Shown: positions 8,704-17,286 of the stretch, piece after piece
Position numbering within the stretch: position 1 is the first letter of the stretch
Layout of the letters: each line of letters opens with the position of its first letter
Source of the DNA: Microvirga mediterraneensis
GTDB taxonomy: Bacteria; Pseudomonadota; Alphaproteobacteria; Rhizobiales; Beijerinckiaceae
DNA: 64,000 nt
Assembly (NCBI RefSeq): GCF_013520865.1
Contig: NZ_JACDXJ010000001.1
Coordinates: 682,001-746,000 of the forward strand
Direction: 5' to 3'
Made by a program: the position numbers and the translations under genes
Notes under the pieces: model-generated
Database searches by the model: none
Told to the model about the DNA's origin: nothing
What the model saw: only the letters and a program-made list of their open reading frames with translations

Positions 8704-9312
8704 ATGTTTGGTATGGATGCGACATACAATTTAAACGGCGGCTTTAAGCCAACCATCAAGCGCTTCGCTGACCTTGATGGTCCTGACTTCTTTCCAACAC
8801 CTGCCTGGGCAACTTACGCTCTCATCGACAATGAGAAATTCGATGGAGATATTTGGGAATGCGCTTGTGGTGACGGCGCTATGTCTAAAGTCTTACAGAA
8901 AACGGGCAATCGTGTTTTCAGCTCTGACCTCTACGATAGAGGTTATGGCGAAGTCGGTCATGATTTTGCTACGACTGACCGGGTTTTTGATAATGTCATT
9001 ACTAACCCGCCTTACAACAGCGCTGAAAAATTTGTTCGAAGTGGTATCGAGCATTCTCGCAAAAAGTTTGCGCTATTGCTTCGATTAGCTTTTCTGGAAG
9101 GTGCTAATCGCCAGAAGACCATATTCTCCCGAAACCCTCCTAGTAGAGTTTGGGTATTCAGCGAGAGGATTACATTCTACCCTCGTGGTGCCGTCCAAAA
9201 AGGAACTGGCACCACGGCATATGCATGGTTTGTTTGGGACAAACTCGCGCCACCTAAAACAGAATTAAAGTGGCTCGAGCCGGGATATAAGCGGCGCTAT
9301 TCTGGAACTTGA
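8704..9312 (+). CDS. Orphan DNA N6-adenine-type methyltransferase
   Basis: 202 residues (a second ATG at 8713 is also possible). Motif IV NPPY is at about 101-104 (VITNPPYNSAEKF), motif I is ECACGDGAMS at 52-61, and SSDLYDRG is the acidic loop. DFFPTPAWATYAL near 28-40 resembles small phage or prophage adenine methyltransferases. No recognisable restriction nuclease adjoins it. Base composition is clearly more AT-rich than the flanks, with codons rare elsewhere in the window (AAA, TTT, GAT), which suggests acquisition by transfer. It converges with the winged-helix-like gene, overlapping by 16 bp. Target sequence unknown. Confidence 0.75.
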   Translation: MFGMDATYNLNGGFKPTIKRFADLDGPDFFPTPAWATYALIDNEKFDGDIWECACGDGAMSKVLQKTGNRVFSSDLYDRGYGEVGHDFATTDRVFDNVITNPPYNSAEKFVRSGIEHSRKKFALLLRLAFLEGANRQKTIFSRNPPSRVWVFSERITFYPRGAVQKGTGTTAYAWFVWDKLAPPKTELKWLEPGYKRRYSGT

Positions 9313-9614
9313 CTCAGAAACTGCCGCCCACGTTGTGTAATTTTAATTCCATCACCAGTGTACTCTGCAAGGCCTTTGAAAAAGATGCTTGTAGAGCTCT
9401 CACGGTGAGAAACAAGATTCCGCACAATTTGGGAGAAGCGGCTGTCATTGCGCCCATCTAAAATTGTGGCATCTTCTCCTTCTGGTTCAAACTCGTTAGT
9501 CAAGACATCTATCAACTTAGATGTCGCAATAAATCCACCCTCAGCTTCCGCTGCCCGCAGAGCAGGAATATACAAATCTCGCTCCCGAATACGGACACGA
9601 ATAGAACCTGACAT
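9297..9614 (-). CDS. Winged-helix-like small protein in low-GC patch
   Basis: 105 residues, not assignable to a named gene. The order of elements (YIPALRAAEAEGGFIATSKLIDVL, then RNDSRFSQIVRNLVSHR, then GDGIKITQRGRQFL) resembles the winged-helix domain fused to Mrr- or HNH-type restriction nucleases, but no nuclease domain is present. It may be a standalone DNA-binding protein or a remnant. It overlaps the 3' end of the methyltransferase gene in the opposite orientation and shares its AT-rich composition, so the two probably arrived together. Confidence 0.55.
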   Translation of the reverse strand: MSGSIRVRIRERDLYIPALRAAEAEGGFIATSKLIDVLTNEFEPEGEDATILDGRNDSRFSQIVRNLVSHRESSTSIFFKGLAEYTGDGIKITQRGRQFLSQVPE

Positions 9615-9670
9615 GAGACGCCTCCCTATATGGCGAAGGTTCAGATGGGGACGGGCCGAAAAATTAAAAG

Positions 9671-9697
9671 AGGTTGTAGAAATTTTTTCTACAACCT
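9671..9697. promoter_or_regulatory. Perfect 12-bp inverted repeat before the beta-lactamase-fold gene
   Basis: AGGTTGTAGAAA (9671-9682) and its exact complement (9686-9697) flank a TTT centre, ending 12 bp before the ATG at 9710. It lies at the right edge of the AT-rich patch, so it could be an operator, a mRNA hairpin occluding initiation, or an element boundary. The TAGAA/TTCTA core resembles an Irr box, but the half-site spacing is 5 rather than 3. Confidence 0.5.
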
Positions 9698-9709
9698 GGA
9701 AGTTGTGCG

Positions 9710-10774
9710 ATGGACCGCCGTACCCTTATGAAAGCGCTAGGCCTTCCTATCATCGCCGCGGCCAGCGCCCTGGGCTGGATGAAGGCGGCCCGCGCAACGA
9801 ACCGGTACTATCAGGGGCCGGTCACCGACCATTTCGACGGGGTGCGGTTCTTCCTGGCCGACCAGCCGCAGGACAAGGGATTCCTGGAGCTGGCCCGCTG
9901 GCAACTCGGGGGCGGGCGAAAAGGCTGGCCGGAGAGTTTTCCGAGCCCGTTCCAGGACAAGCCCCCGGCCGAGGTCCAGGGCCTGCGCACGGCGCTGATC
10001 GGCCACGCGTCGTTCCTGGTCCAGGTGGCGGGGCTCAACATCCTGATCGACCCGGTGTTTTCAGAGAGAGCGAGCCCGGTTTCCTTCGCCGGCCCCAAGC
10101 GGGTCAACCCGCCGGGCATCGCCTATCGGGACCTGCCGCCGATCCATGCGGTGCTGATCACCCACAACCATTACGACCATCTCGACACCGGAACCCTCGG
10201 CCGTCTGTGGCAGCAGCATCGCCCGAAATTCATCGCGCCCCTCGGCAACGACGCGGTGATCCAGGCCGAGCACCCCGAGATCCCGGTCGAGACACGGGAC
10301 TGGGGCGGCGGCGTCGATCTCGGCCACGGCGTCACGGCCCATATCGAGCCCGCCTATCACTGGTCGGCGCGGGGCATCAACGACCGGCGCATGGCGCTCT
10401 GGTGCGCCTATGTGCTCACCACGCCGGCCGGTACGATCTACCATATTGGCGATACCGGCTTCGGCGACGGCAAGATTTTTCACGCCGTCCGCGAGCGCTT
10501 CGGCAGGCCGCGCCTCGCGCACCTGCCGATAGGGGCCTATGAGCCGCGCTGGTTCATGGAGCCGCAGCACATGAACCCGGAGGATGCCGTGAAGGTGCTG
10601 CGGATCATCGAGGCCGAGCAGGCGCTCGGCCACCATTGGGGCACGTTCCGGCTCACCAACGAAGGCGTCGACGAGCCGCCACAGGAACTGGCCGCAGCCC
10701 TCCTGGCGGCCGAGATTCCGGAGGGCCTGTTCAGGCCTCTGCGGCCCGGGGAGGCGTGGATGCCGTCAGAGTGA
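9710..10774 (+). CDS. Exported metallo-beta-lactamase-fold hydrolase (UlaG/NAPE-PLD type)
   Basis: 354 residues. The N-terminus MDRRTLMKALGLP followed by a hydrophobic stretch and ARA is a Tat-type signal. The metal motif HxHxDH is in THNHYDHLD, with further ligands likely in GHASFLVQ, AYHWSARG and HIGDTGFGDG; the last His is probably in LGHHWGTF. This pattern matches the UlaG/NAPE-phospholipase D-like group acting on phosphodiester or lactone bonds. Substrate unknown. Its last 44 bp overlap the convergent HAD gene. Confidence 0.85.
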   Translation: MDRRTLMKALGLPIIAAASALGWMKAARATNRYYQGPVTDHFDGVRFFLADQPQDKGFLELARWQLGGGRKGWPESFPSPFQDKPPAEVQGLRTALIGHASFLVQVAGLNILIDPVFSERASPVSFAGPKRVNPPGIAYRDLPPIHAVLITHNHYDHLDTGTLGRLWQQHRPKFIAPLGNDAVIQAEHPEIPVETRDWGGGVDLGHGVTAHIEPAYHWSARGINDRRMALWCAYVLTTPAGTIYHIGDTGFGDGKIFHAVRERFGRPRLAHLPIGAYEPRWFMEPQHMNPEDAVKVLRIIEAEQALGHHWGTFRLTNEGVDEPPQELAAALLAAEIPEGLFRPLRPGEAWMPSE

Positions 10775-11402
10775 GAAGCGGCCCTTCCAGCGCCCGAGGA
10801 TCGTCCACGAGGCAGGCCGCACCGGCCTCCGACAGCTCCTGCCGGGATCCGTAACCCCATGTGATCCCGATGGCCGCGACGCCGTTGGCCCTGGCGCCGA
10901 TGACGTCATGCTTCCGGTCGCCGATCATGACGGCGCGCGCAGGATCGAAACGCTCCTCATCGAGGATGTACCGGATCAGCTCGCGCTTGTCGGCATTCCG
11001 GTTATCGGGTTCCGAGCCGTAGATCTCGCTGAAGAACCGGGACAGGTCGAAATGATCGAGGATCCGCCGCGCGAACACACGAAGCTTCGACGTCGCGACA
11101 AAGAGGCGGACATCCTTCTCCCGAAGGTCCTGGAGCAGGGCCGGGATGCCGGCATAGACCTCGTTCTCGTACAGCCCGACATCACCGTACCGTTCGCGAT
11201 AGAAGCGCACGGCGTCCGGCACCTCGTCGGCTCCGCCCAAAAGCTCCGTGAAACCCGCGACCAGCGGCGGGCCGATCATCCAGGTCAGCTCGTCCGCGTC
11301 CGGCACGGGACGGCCCAGCCGTTCGAGCGCGTACTGGACCGAGCGGGTGATGCCCGCCTTCGGGTCCGTCAGGGTGCCGTCGAGGTCGAAGAGAGCGATC
11401 AT
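10731..11402 (-). CDS. HAD-family phosphatase (phosphoglycolate phosphatase-like)
   Basis: 223 residues. Motif I FDLDGTLTD is at 5-13 with both Asp residues, motif II is ATSKLR, and motifs III/IV are the Lys in NADKRELI and MIGDRKHDVIGA. The small alpha-helical cap between them fits Gph/PpaX-type phosphatases. The family usually clears 2-phosphoglycolate or releases pyrophosphate or nucleotide phosphates; which one is open. It directly follows the exported GyrI-like gene (4-bp overlap at 11399-11402), so the two form a transcription unit. Confidence 0.85.
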   Translation of the reverse strand: MIALFDLDGTLTDPKAGITRSVQYALERLGRPVPDADELTWMIGPPLVAGFTELLGGADEVPDAVRFYRERYGDVGLYENEVYAGIPALLQDLREKDVRLFVATSKLRVFARRILDHFDLSRFFSEIYGSEPDNRNADKRELIRYILDEERFDPARAVMIGDRKHDVIGARANGVAAIGITWGYGSRQELSEAGAACLVDDPRALEGPLLTLTASTPPRAAEA

Positions 11403-12199
11403 TGCTTCGGCTGAACGTAGATATTCACCTCGAAATCGGTGTCCTGCGAATCGGTGAAGTCGCTCACGTATTCCTCGATGAAGGCATCCTTGGCGACGAT
11501 CTCCTTGAGGTCGAGATAGGCCGTGATCGTCTCGTAGGTGCCGTCGATCTCGTCATAGGCGTCCTTGTGCACGAAGCGGAAGGACTTCCCCTCCGGGGTC
11601 TTGCCGAACTTGATCTCGGGGGTCAGCTCGGTCTTGCCTTCGGGGACCTGGGCGATGGGGACCATCGCTTCGTATTTGAAACCGTTGTCGTCCGTATCGA
11701 CGAAGATCGTCAGCGGCCGTCCCGCCGGGGTGATCCCGGCCTTCTTCAGTTCGCCATCGATCTTGGCGAAGGCGTTCTTGAGGTTGGCGAAGGCTTCGTC
11801 CCAGGTGCTGGTGCCCGAGATCATCACGGTCGGCTTTGAAACCAGGACACCCTCCTCCACGCCGGTCGGGTCGCTCGGATTCGGAAACAGGGTCGTGCGG
11901 CCGGCCTGCTGGGCCGGTGCCGGGGTGGCGGGAGCGGCCGGCGCAGGAGTCGTGGGGGCCGGTTGCGCGGTCGCGGGCGCCTGAGGGGCCGCGGGCGTCT
12001 GGGGTTCGGCCGGAGCGGGGCTCGGGGTGCTCTGAGCCTGCGGCGCGGACTGAGACGTTGCCGGAGGCACAGCCGGAGCTGCGGGAGCCGCCGAAGGAGC
12101 CGGAGCCGGGGCTTGTCCGGTCGCCGGAGGCGTCTGGGCGAAGGCGACGCCCGAGCCGAGGGCGAGAACGAGAAGAAGACCTGAAGAGCGCAGCCGCAT
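11399..12199 (-). CDS. Exported protein with Pro/Ala linker and GyrI-like domain
   Basis: 266 residues: a signal peptide (RSSGLLLVLALGSGVAFA, cleavage near 21), a Pro/Ala/Gln-rich linker to about residue 100, then ~165 residues resembling the GyrI-like/AraC effector-binding fold (AMVPIAQVPEG, FRFVHKDAYDEIDGTYETITAYLD, FIEEYVSDFTDSQDTDFEVNIYV). That fold usually binds small amphipathic molecules inside the cell, so a secreted, linker-tethered copy is unusual. It could be a periplasmic ligand sensor or scavenger. Coupled to the HAD phosphatase downstream by a 4-bp overlap. Confidence 0.75.
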   Translation of the reverse strand: MRLRSSGLLLVLALGSGVAFAQTPPATGQAPAPAPSAAPAAPAVPPATSQSAPQAQSTPSPAPAEPQTPAAPQAPATAQPAPTTPAPAAPATPAPAQQAGRTTLFPNPSDPTGVEEGVLVSKPTVMISGTSTWDEAFANLKNAFAKIDGELKKAGITPAGRPLTIFVDTDDNGFKYEAMVPIAQVPEGKTELTPEIKFGKTPEGKSFRFVHKDAYDEIDGTYETITAYLDLKEIVAKDAFIEEYVSDFTDSQDTDFEVNIYVQPKQ

Positions 12200-12222
12200 G
12201 GGAAAAACGCCTCACCCGCGAA

Positions 12223-12396
12223 TCAAAATGGGATATCGGGCAGCACCATAGGGGGGATTTGCTGCAGCCGCGAGGCCGTCGGCGGGATCCTGTGGAGGAC
12301 GGATTGCAGCAGGCCGTCATTCTCGGTTTCCCGGTCCTGACGATATTGCCGCAGCCGGACGCGATCCCCCTCGCGATTTTCGGGATTTTCGGTCAT
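12223..12396 (-). CDS. Possible small hypothetical protein upstream of dapF
   Basis: 57-residue open frame starting ATG at 12396, with a GGGGG stretch five bases upstream, divergent from dapF. The sequence is polar at the start ([19 protein letters not shown]) and Pro-rich at the end, with no recognisable motif. It fills most of the 207-bp gap between dapF and the GyrI-like gene. It may be real or chance in GC-rich DNA. Confidence 0.3.
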   Translation of the reverse strand: MTENPENREGDRVRLRQYRQDRETENDGLLQSVLHRIPPTASRLQQIPPMVLPDIPF

Positions 12397-12406
12397 ACAC
12401 ACCCCC

Positions 12407-13291
12407 ATGAACGCCCTTTCGAACAGCCGTTTCCTGAAAATGAACGGTCTCGGCAACGAGATCACCGTGCTCGACCTGCGCGGCTCCGCCCATCGGGTGA
12501 GCGCGGCGGAAGCGCGCGCCATCGCGGCCGATCCGCGCTCGCGCTTCGATCAGCTCATGGTGCTGCACGACCCCGTCACCCCGGGCACCGACGCCTATCT
12601 GCGCATCTACAACACGGACGGCTCGGAATCCGGCGCCTGCGGCAACGGCACCCGCTGCGTCGCCTGGGCGATGACGACGGATCCGGTCATGAGCCGCCCG
12701 GTCGAGGGCGACCTTGTGCTCGAGACCAAGGCGGGATTGCTGCCGGTGGAGCGCGTCTCGGACAGGGTCTTCACCGTCGACATGGGCCCGCCGCGCCTCG
12801 CCTGGAACGAGATTCCCCTGCGCGATCCCTATCCGGACACCCGCACGATCGCCGTCGAGACCCGGCTCCCGGAAGCCCCGGAGCTGCAGGGCCCCTCGGC
12901 CGTCAGCATGGGCAATCCGCATGCCATCTTCTGGGTCGAGGACGCTGAGGCCTATGACCTCGCGGCCATCGGTCCGGCCTTCGAGCACGATCCGGTCTTT
13001 CCGGAGCGGGCCAACATCTCCTTCGCTCAGGTCACCGGCCCCGACCACATCATCCTGCGCGTGTGGGAACGCGGCGCCGGCGCCACCCGCGCCTGCGGCT
13101 CGGCCGCCTGCGCGGCCCTCGTGGCGGCCGCCCGCAAGGGGCTTACCGGCCGCAAGGCCGTGGTGACGCTCCCCGGAGGCGACCTCGTCATCGAATGGCG
13201 CGAGAGCGACGGCCATGTGCTCATGACCGGCCCGACCGAGCTGGAACACGAGGGCACCTTCTCGCCCGCCCTGTTCGCCGAGGTGGCCTGA
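12407..13291 (+). CDS. dapF: Diaminopimelate epimerase
   Basis: Interconverts LL- and meso-diaminopimelate for lysine and peptidoglycan, without PLP, using two cysteines. 294 residues. The first catalytic Cys is in GACGNGTRC at about 76-84 and the second in [20 protein letters not shown] is the N-terminal signature. First gene of dapF-mtaB; the stop TGA overlaps the mtaB ATG by one base, so they are translationally coupled. Confidence 0.96.
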   Translation: MNALSNSRFLKMNGLGNEITVLDLRGSAHRVSAAEARAIAADPRSRFDQLMVLHDPVTPGTDAYLRIYNTDGSESGACGNGTRCVAWAMTTDPVMSRPVEGDLVLETKAGLLPVERVSDRVFTVDMGPPRLAWNEIPLRDPYPDTRTIAVETRLPEAPELQGPSAVSMGNPHAIFWVEDAEAYDLAAIGPAFEHDPVFPERANISFAQVTGPDHIILRVWERGAGATRACGSAACAALVAAARKGLTGRKAVVTLPGGDLVIEWRESDGHVLMTGPTELEHEGTFSPALFAEVA

Positions 13292-14544
13292 TGGCGGTCG
13301 AAGTCGTCACCTTCGGCTGCCGGCTCAACACCTACGAGTCGGAGGCCATGCAGCGCCACGCGGAGGAAGCGGGGCTCGGCGAGATCATCATCGTCAACAC
13401 CTGCGCTGTCACCGGAGAGGCGACCCGCCAGGCACGCCAGTCGATCCGCAAGCTCGCCCGCGAGAAGCCGAATGCCCGCATCGTCGTGACGGGCTGCGCC
13501 GCGCAGGTGGAGCCCGAGACCTTCGCGGCCATGCCGGAAGTGTCCCAGGTCGTCGGCAACCATGAGAAGATGAAGGCCGAGACCTGGGCGGGCCTGCGCG
13601 ATTTCGGCGTGGGTGCCTCCGAGAAGGTTCTCGTCGACGACATCATGGCCGTGAAGGAAACGGCCGTGCACCTCATCGACGGGATGCGCGGGCGCACCCG
13701 TGCCTTCGTGCAGGTGCAGAACGGTTGCGACCATCGCTGCACCTTCTGCATCATTCCCTACGGACGCGGCAATTCCCGCTCGGTGCCCATGGGCGCGGTG
13801 GTGGAACAGGTGCGAACCCTTGTGGAGCATGGCTCCCGCGAGGTTGTGCTGACCGGCGTCGACATCACCAGCTACGGCAAGGACCTGCCCGGCGAGCCGA
13901 AGCTCGGCACCCTGGTGAAGGGCCTTCTGCGCCATGTGCCGGACCTGGAGAGGCTGCGCATCTCGTCCATCGATTCCGTGGAAGCGGACGACGACCTTCT
14001 CGACGTGATCGCCACCGAGTCCCGCCTGATGCCGCATCTGCATCTCTCGCTGCAGGCGGGCGACGACATGATCCTGAAGCGCATGAAGCGCCGCCACCTG
14101 CGCGCCGATGCCATCGCGTTCTGCGAGCAGGTGAAGCGCCTGCGTCCCGACATGGTCTTCGGCGCCGACATCATCGCGGGTTTCCCGACCGAGACCGAGG
14201 AGATGTTCGCCCGCTCCCTCGACATCGTCGAGGAATGCGGCCTGACCCATCTCCACGTCTTCCCTTTCTCGCCCCGTCCCGGCACGCCCGCCGCCCGCAT
14301 GCCGCAAGTGGCGCGCGACGCGGTGAAGGACCGGGCGCGGCGCCTGCGCGAGAAGGGCGAGGCGGCCTTGCTGAAGCACCTCGCCGGGGAAGTCGGGGCG
14401 CGGCGCAACGTACTGGTCGAGACCAACCGGCTCGGCCGCACGGAGGGCTTCACCCTTGTGCGTTTCGCCGGCGAAGTGACGCCGGGCACCATCGTGCCCA
14501 CAATCATCGCCGGGCACGACGGCAAGGACCTGCTGGCGGCTTAA
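13291..14544 (+). CDS. mtaB: tRNA ms2t6A37 methylthiotransferase MtaB
   Basis: Radical-SAM enzyme that adds a methylthio group to t6A37 in ANN-reading tRNAs. 417 residues from the ATG at 13291, overlapping the dapF stop. The first cluster cysteines are in VTFGCRLNTYES, VNTCAVT and VTGCAAQ; the radical-SAM CxxxCxxC is in GCDHRCTFCIIPYGRG; the C-terminal TRAM-like part is short (VETNRLGRTEGFTLVRF). A long opposite-strand open frame here is a shadow. Confidence 0.95.
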   Translation: MAVEVVTFGCRLNTYESEAMQRHAEEAGLGEIIIVNTCAVTGEATRQARQSIRKLAREKPNARIVVTGCAAQVEPETFAAMPEVSQVVGNHEKMKAETWAGLRDFGVGASEKVLVDDIMAVKETAVHLIDGMRGRTRAFVQVQNGCDHRCTFCIIPYGRGNSRSVPMGAVVEQVRTLVEHGSREVVLTGVDITSYGKDLPGEPKLGTLVKGLLRHVPDLERLRISSIDSVEADDDLLDVIATESRLMPHLHLSLQAGDDMILKRMKRRHLRADAIAFCEQVKRLRPDMVFGADIIAGFPTETEEMFARSLDIVEECGLTHLHVFPFSPRPGTPAARMPQVARDAVKDRARRLREKGEAALLKHLAGEVGARRNVLVETNRLGRTEGFTLVRFAGEVTPGTIVPTIIAGHDGKDLLAA

Positions 14545-15221
14545 TCTGCGCCGCCACAGATCCCCACCCGCTCCCGCATATGCTCCGGCACCGGCGCCTC
14601 GACCGTGATCGGCGGCTTCTTCGGGTAGAGCGGCACGCTCACACTGCGGGCATGCAGGTGAAGGCCTGGCCCGTGAAAACGCGGGGCGGTGCCGTAGATC
14701 GGATCGCCGAGAATCGGGAAATTCATCGCCGCGCAATGGACCCGCAGCTGATGGGTGCGGCCGGTGATGGGGCGAAGTTCGAGGAGGGACAGGGCCTCGC
14801 CTCGCCCCAGCACCCGCCATTTCGTCAGCGAAGGCTGTCCCTTCGGGTCCACCTTCATCCACCAGCCGCGATCCGGCGATTTCGGCGCAAGCGGCAGATC
14901 GATCTCGCCCTCGTCCTCGTGCGGCCCGCTCTCGACCACGGCCCAGTACACTTTGTCGACTTCGCCCTTGCGGAAAAGCTCGTTGAGGCGGGCGATGGCC
15001 TTGGGGTGGCGGCCGAGCACGAGGCAGCCGGACGTGTCCTTGTCGAGGCGGTGCGCGGCTTCCGGGCGGCGCGGCAAACCGAAGCGGAGGGTGTCCAAGT
15101 GATGAAACAGGGTCTCGCCGCCCTTGGGGCCGGGATGCACCGGCAGGCCGGCGGGCTTGTCGATCACGAGCATCAAGGCATCGCGATACAGCAAACGGTT
15201 GACTATCTCTTCCGCATTCAT
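14541..15221 (-). CDS. RluA-family pseudouridine synthase
   Basis: 226 residues. The catalytic motif HRLDKDTSGCLVLGR is at about 57-71, preceded by LMLVIDKPAGLPVHPG and followed by ELRPITGRTHQLRVH, all hallmarks of RluA/RluC/TruC enzymes. No S4 domain is present, so it is the short form. Whether it modifies 23S rRNA or tRNA is not readable. It overlaps the mtaB stop by 4 bp convergently and is divergent from ftsY. Confidence 0.9.
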   Translation of the reverse strand: MNAEEIVNRLLYRDALMLVIDKPAGLPVHPGPKGGETLFHHLDTLRFGLPRRPEAAHRLDKDTSGCLVLGRHPKAIARLNELFRKGEVDKVYWAVVESGPHEDEGEIDLPLAPKSPDRGWWMKVDPKGQPSLTKWRVLGRGEALSLLELRPITGRTHQLRVHCAAMNFPILGDPIYGTAPRFHGPGLHLHARSVSVPLYPKKPPITVEAPVPEHMRERVGICGGAD

Positions 15222-15287
15222 GATGCCTCCGCTATCGAGGCAACTGCGTTAAATCAAGCACAGCGTTCATAAGGCAAAGCGACACTC

Positions 15288-16628
15288 ATGGCCGAAACGA
15301 AGCCCGACAAGCCCGGATTTTTCTCCCGTCTGTTCGGGCGCAAGGCTGAAGAAGCCCCCGTCGCGCCGGCGCCGGAAACCCCGCAGGCCGGCGGCGAGCC
15401 GGAGGCGATGCCTTCTCCGCCCGCAGCGGCCGCGGACGATCTCACGGCCGCCCCTCCGAGCGTGACCACCGCCTCCCCGGATACGCCGGCGGAGGACAAG
15501 GTGCCGCCGGAGCTGGCAGGCGCCAATCTCCAGCCCGTGGAGGGGCTGGACCCCGAGGGTACCAGCCCGCAGGAGCCGCTTCCGCGCATCGTCACCGAGA
15601 CGGGCCCCGAGCTGCGCGCCGACATCGCGGCGGCCGATTTGCCCGCCTTCGAACCTGCCCCCGCCGAGGTCCTTCCCGTTCCCGAATCGAAGCCCGCCGC
15701 TTCCCGCGGCTGGTGGCAGCGCCTGACGGACGGGATGCGCCGCACCTCGTCCTCCCTGTCGGAGAGCGTGACCGGGCTTTTCACCAAGAGAAAGCTCGAC
15801 GACGCCACCCTGGAGGAACTGGAGGACGCCTTGGTCCAGGCCGATCTCGGCGTGCCCACGGCCATGAAGATCACCGAGGCGATCGCGTCGGGCCGCTACA
15901 ACAAGGAAATCTCGCCCCAGGAGGTGAAGACCATTCTCGCGGGCGAGGTCGAGAAGGCGCTCCAGCCCGTCGCCCAGGCGCTCTCCATCGACCGGTCCAA
16001 GAAGCCTTTCGTCATCCTCATGGTCGGCGTGAACGGGGCGGGGAAGACCACGACTATCGGCAAGCTCTCCCAGAAGTTCCGCCAGCAGGGCCTGACGGTG
16101 ATGCTGGCGGCCGGCGACACGTTCCGGGCCGCCGCCATCGAGCAGCTGAAGGTCTGGGGCGAACGGGTCGGCGCGCCGGTGCTGGCCCGCGACCAAGGCG
16201 CCGATGCGGCAGGTCTTGCCTATGACGCCCTGCAGGAGGCGAAGGCCAACGGCACGGACGTGCTCCTCATCGACACGGCCGGCCGCCTGCAGAACAAGGC
16301 CGGTCTCATGGCCGAACTCGAAAAGATCGTGCGCGTGGTGAAGAAATTCGACCCGAGCGCCCCGCACGCCACCCTCCTCGTCCTCGACGCGACGGTGGGC
16401 CAGAACGCCATCAGCCAGGTCGAGCTGTTCCAGAAGGCAGCCGGAGTCACGGGCCTCGTCATGACCAAGCTCGACGGCACGGCGCGAGGTGGCATTCTTG
16501 TGGCATTGGCTGCCAAATTCGGCCTGCCAGTTCATTTCATTGGCGTCGGCGAAGGCGTCGAGGACCTGGAGCCATTCACCGCACGGGATTTCGCAAAGGC
16601 CATCGCCGGGTTAGAAGCAACCTCATGA
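15288..16628 (+). CDS. ftsY: SRP receptor GTPase FtsY
   Basis: Membrane-associated partner of Ffh (6513-8075). 446 residues: a low-complexity acidic/Pro-rich A domain to about 135 starting [19 protein letters not shown] (a membrane-targeting helix), an N domain ([16 protein letters not shown]) and a G domain with P-loop [10 protein letters not shown] at 247-256, DTAGRLQ, and [10 protein letters not shown]. The yciB start lies 4 bp inside its end, so the two are coupled. Confidence 0.96.
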   Translation: MAETKPDKPGFFSRLFGRKAEEAPVAPAPETPQAGGEPEAMPSPPAAAADDLTAAPPSVTTASPDTPAEDKVPPELAGANLQPVEGLDPEGTSPQEPLPRIVTETGPELRADIAAADLPAFEPAPAEVLPVPESKPAASRGWWQRLTDGMRRTSSSLSESVTGLFTKRKLDDATLEELEDALVQADLGVPTAMKITEAIASGRYNKEISPQEVKTILAGEVEKALQPVAQALSIDRSKKPFVILMVGVNGAGKTTTIGKLSQKFRQQGLTVMLAAGDTFRAAAIEQLKVWGERVGAPVLARDQGADAAGLAYDALQEAKANGTDVLLIDTAGRLQNKAGLMAELEKIVRVVKKFDPSAPHATLLVLDATVGQNAISQVELFQKAAGVTGLVMTKLDGTARGGILVALAAKFGLPVHFIGVGEGVEDLEPFTARDFAKAIAGLEATS

Positions 16629-17221
16629 CAGACGAAAAGCGCCTCCCTCCCCTCCTCAAGCTCGCCCTCGAACTCGGGCCGCTCGCCCTGTTCTTCCTCG
16701 GCAATGCCTATGGGGACCGATTCGGCTTCGCGGAGAACCACCGCATCTTCGCCGCCACCGGGATCTTCATCGTGGCGACGGTGATCGCCCTGGGGATCAG
16801 CTACGCGCTGACCCGCAAGCTGCCGATCATGCCCCTGGTGTCGGGCATCGTCGTGGTGGTCTTCGGCGGGCTGACCCTGTTCCTGCAGGACGAGACCTTC
16901 ATCAAGCTCAAGCCCACCATCGTGAACACGATGTTCGGGATCGTGCTGCTCGGCGGCCTCTATTTCCGCAAGCCCCTGCTCCAGATCGTGCTCGACAGCA
17001 TGTTCGAACTCGACGAGGAGGGCTGGCGCAAGCTGACCCTGCGCTGGGCCCTGTTCTTCTTCGCCCTCGCGGCCCTGAACGAGATCGTCTGGCGCACGCA
17101 GACCACGGATTTCTGGGTCAGCTTCAAGGTCTTCGGCATCATGCCGCTCACCATCGCCTTCGCCCTGGCGCAGACGCCCCTGCTGCTGCGGCACGAGATC
17201 AAGAAGGCCGGAGAGGCTTGA
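16625..17221 (+). CDS. yciB: Inner-membrane septation protein YciB/IspZ
   Basis: 198 residues with five or six hydrophobic helices ([18 protein letters not shown] at the start, [32 protein letters not shown]) and the family segment [17 protein letters not shown]. Near the C-terminus, [18 protein letters not shown] is typical of IspZ. Linked in other bacteria to cell-envelope synthesis and division. Overlaps ftsY by 4 bp. Confidence 0.93.
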   Translation: MTDEKRLPPLLKLALELGPLALFFLGNAYGDRFGFAENHRIFAATGIFIVATVIALGISYALTRKLPIMPLVSGIVVVVFGGLTLFLQDETFIKLKPTIVNTMFGIVLLGGLYFRKPLLQIVLDSMFELDEEGWRKLTLRWALFFFALAALNEIVWRTQTTDFWVSFKVFGIMPLTIAFALAQTPLLLRHEIKKAGEA

Positions 17222-17286
17222 CGGCCCTCCGGCCCTGAAGACCGGTTCTTAGACATTTTCCGCGAGACCGGCTAAGCCGCAAGGGC

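Noticed and set aside
9671..9697. Irr box at the hydrolase start
   Set aside because: TAGAA and TTCTA half-sites are 5 bases apart instead of 3.
8303..9709. Complete prophage or genomic island
   Set aside because: Only about 1.1 kb, with no integrase, att-site tRNA or structural genes.
13027..14862. 611-codon open frame opposite mtaB
   Set aside because: Antisense shadow of mtaB in GC-rich DNA; composition and motifs belong to the plus-strand frame.
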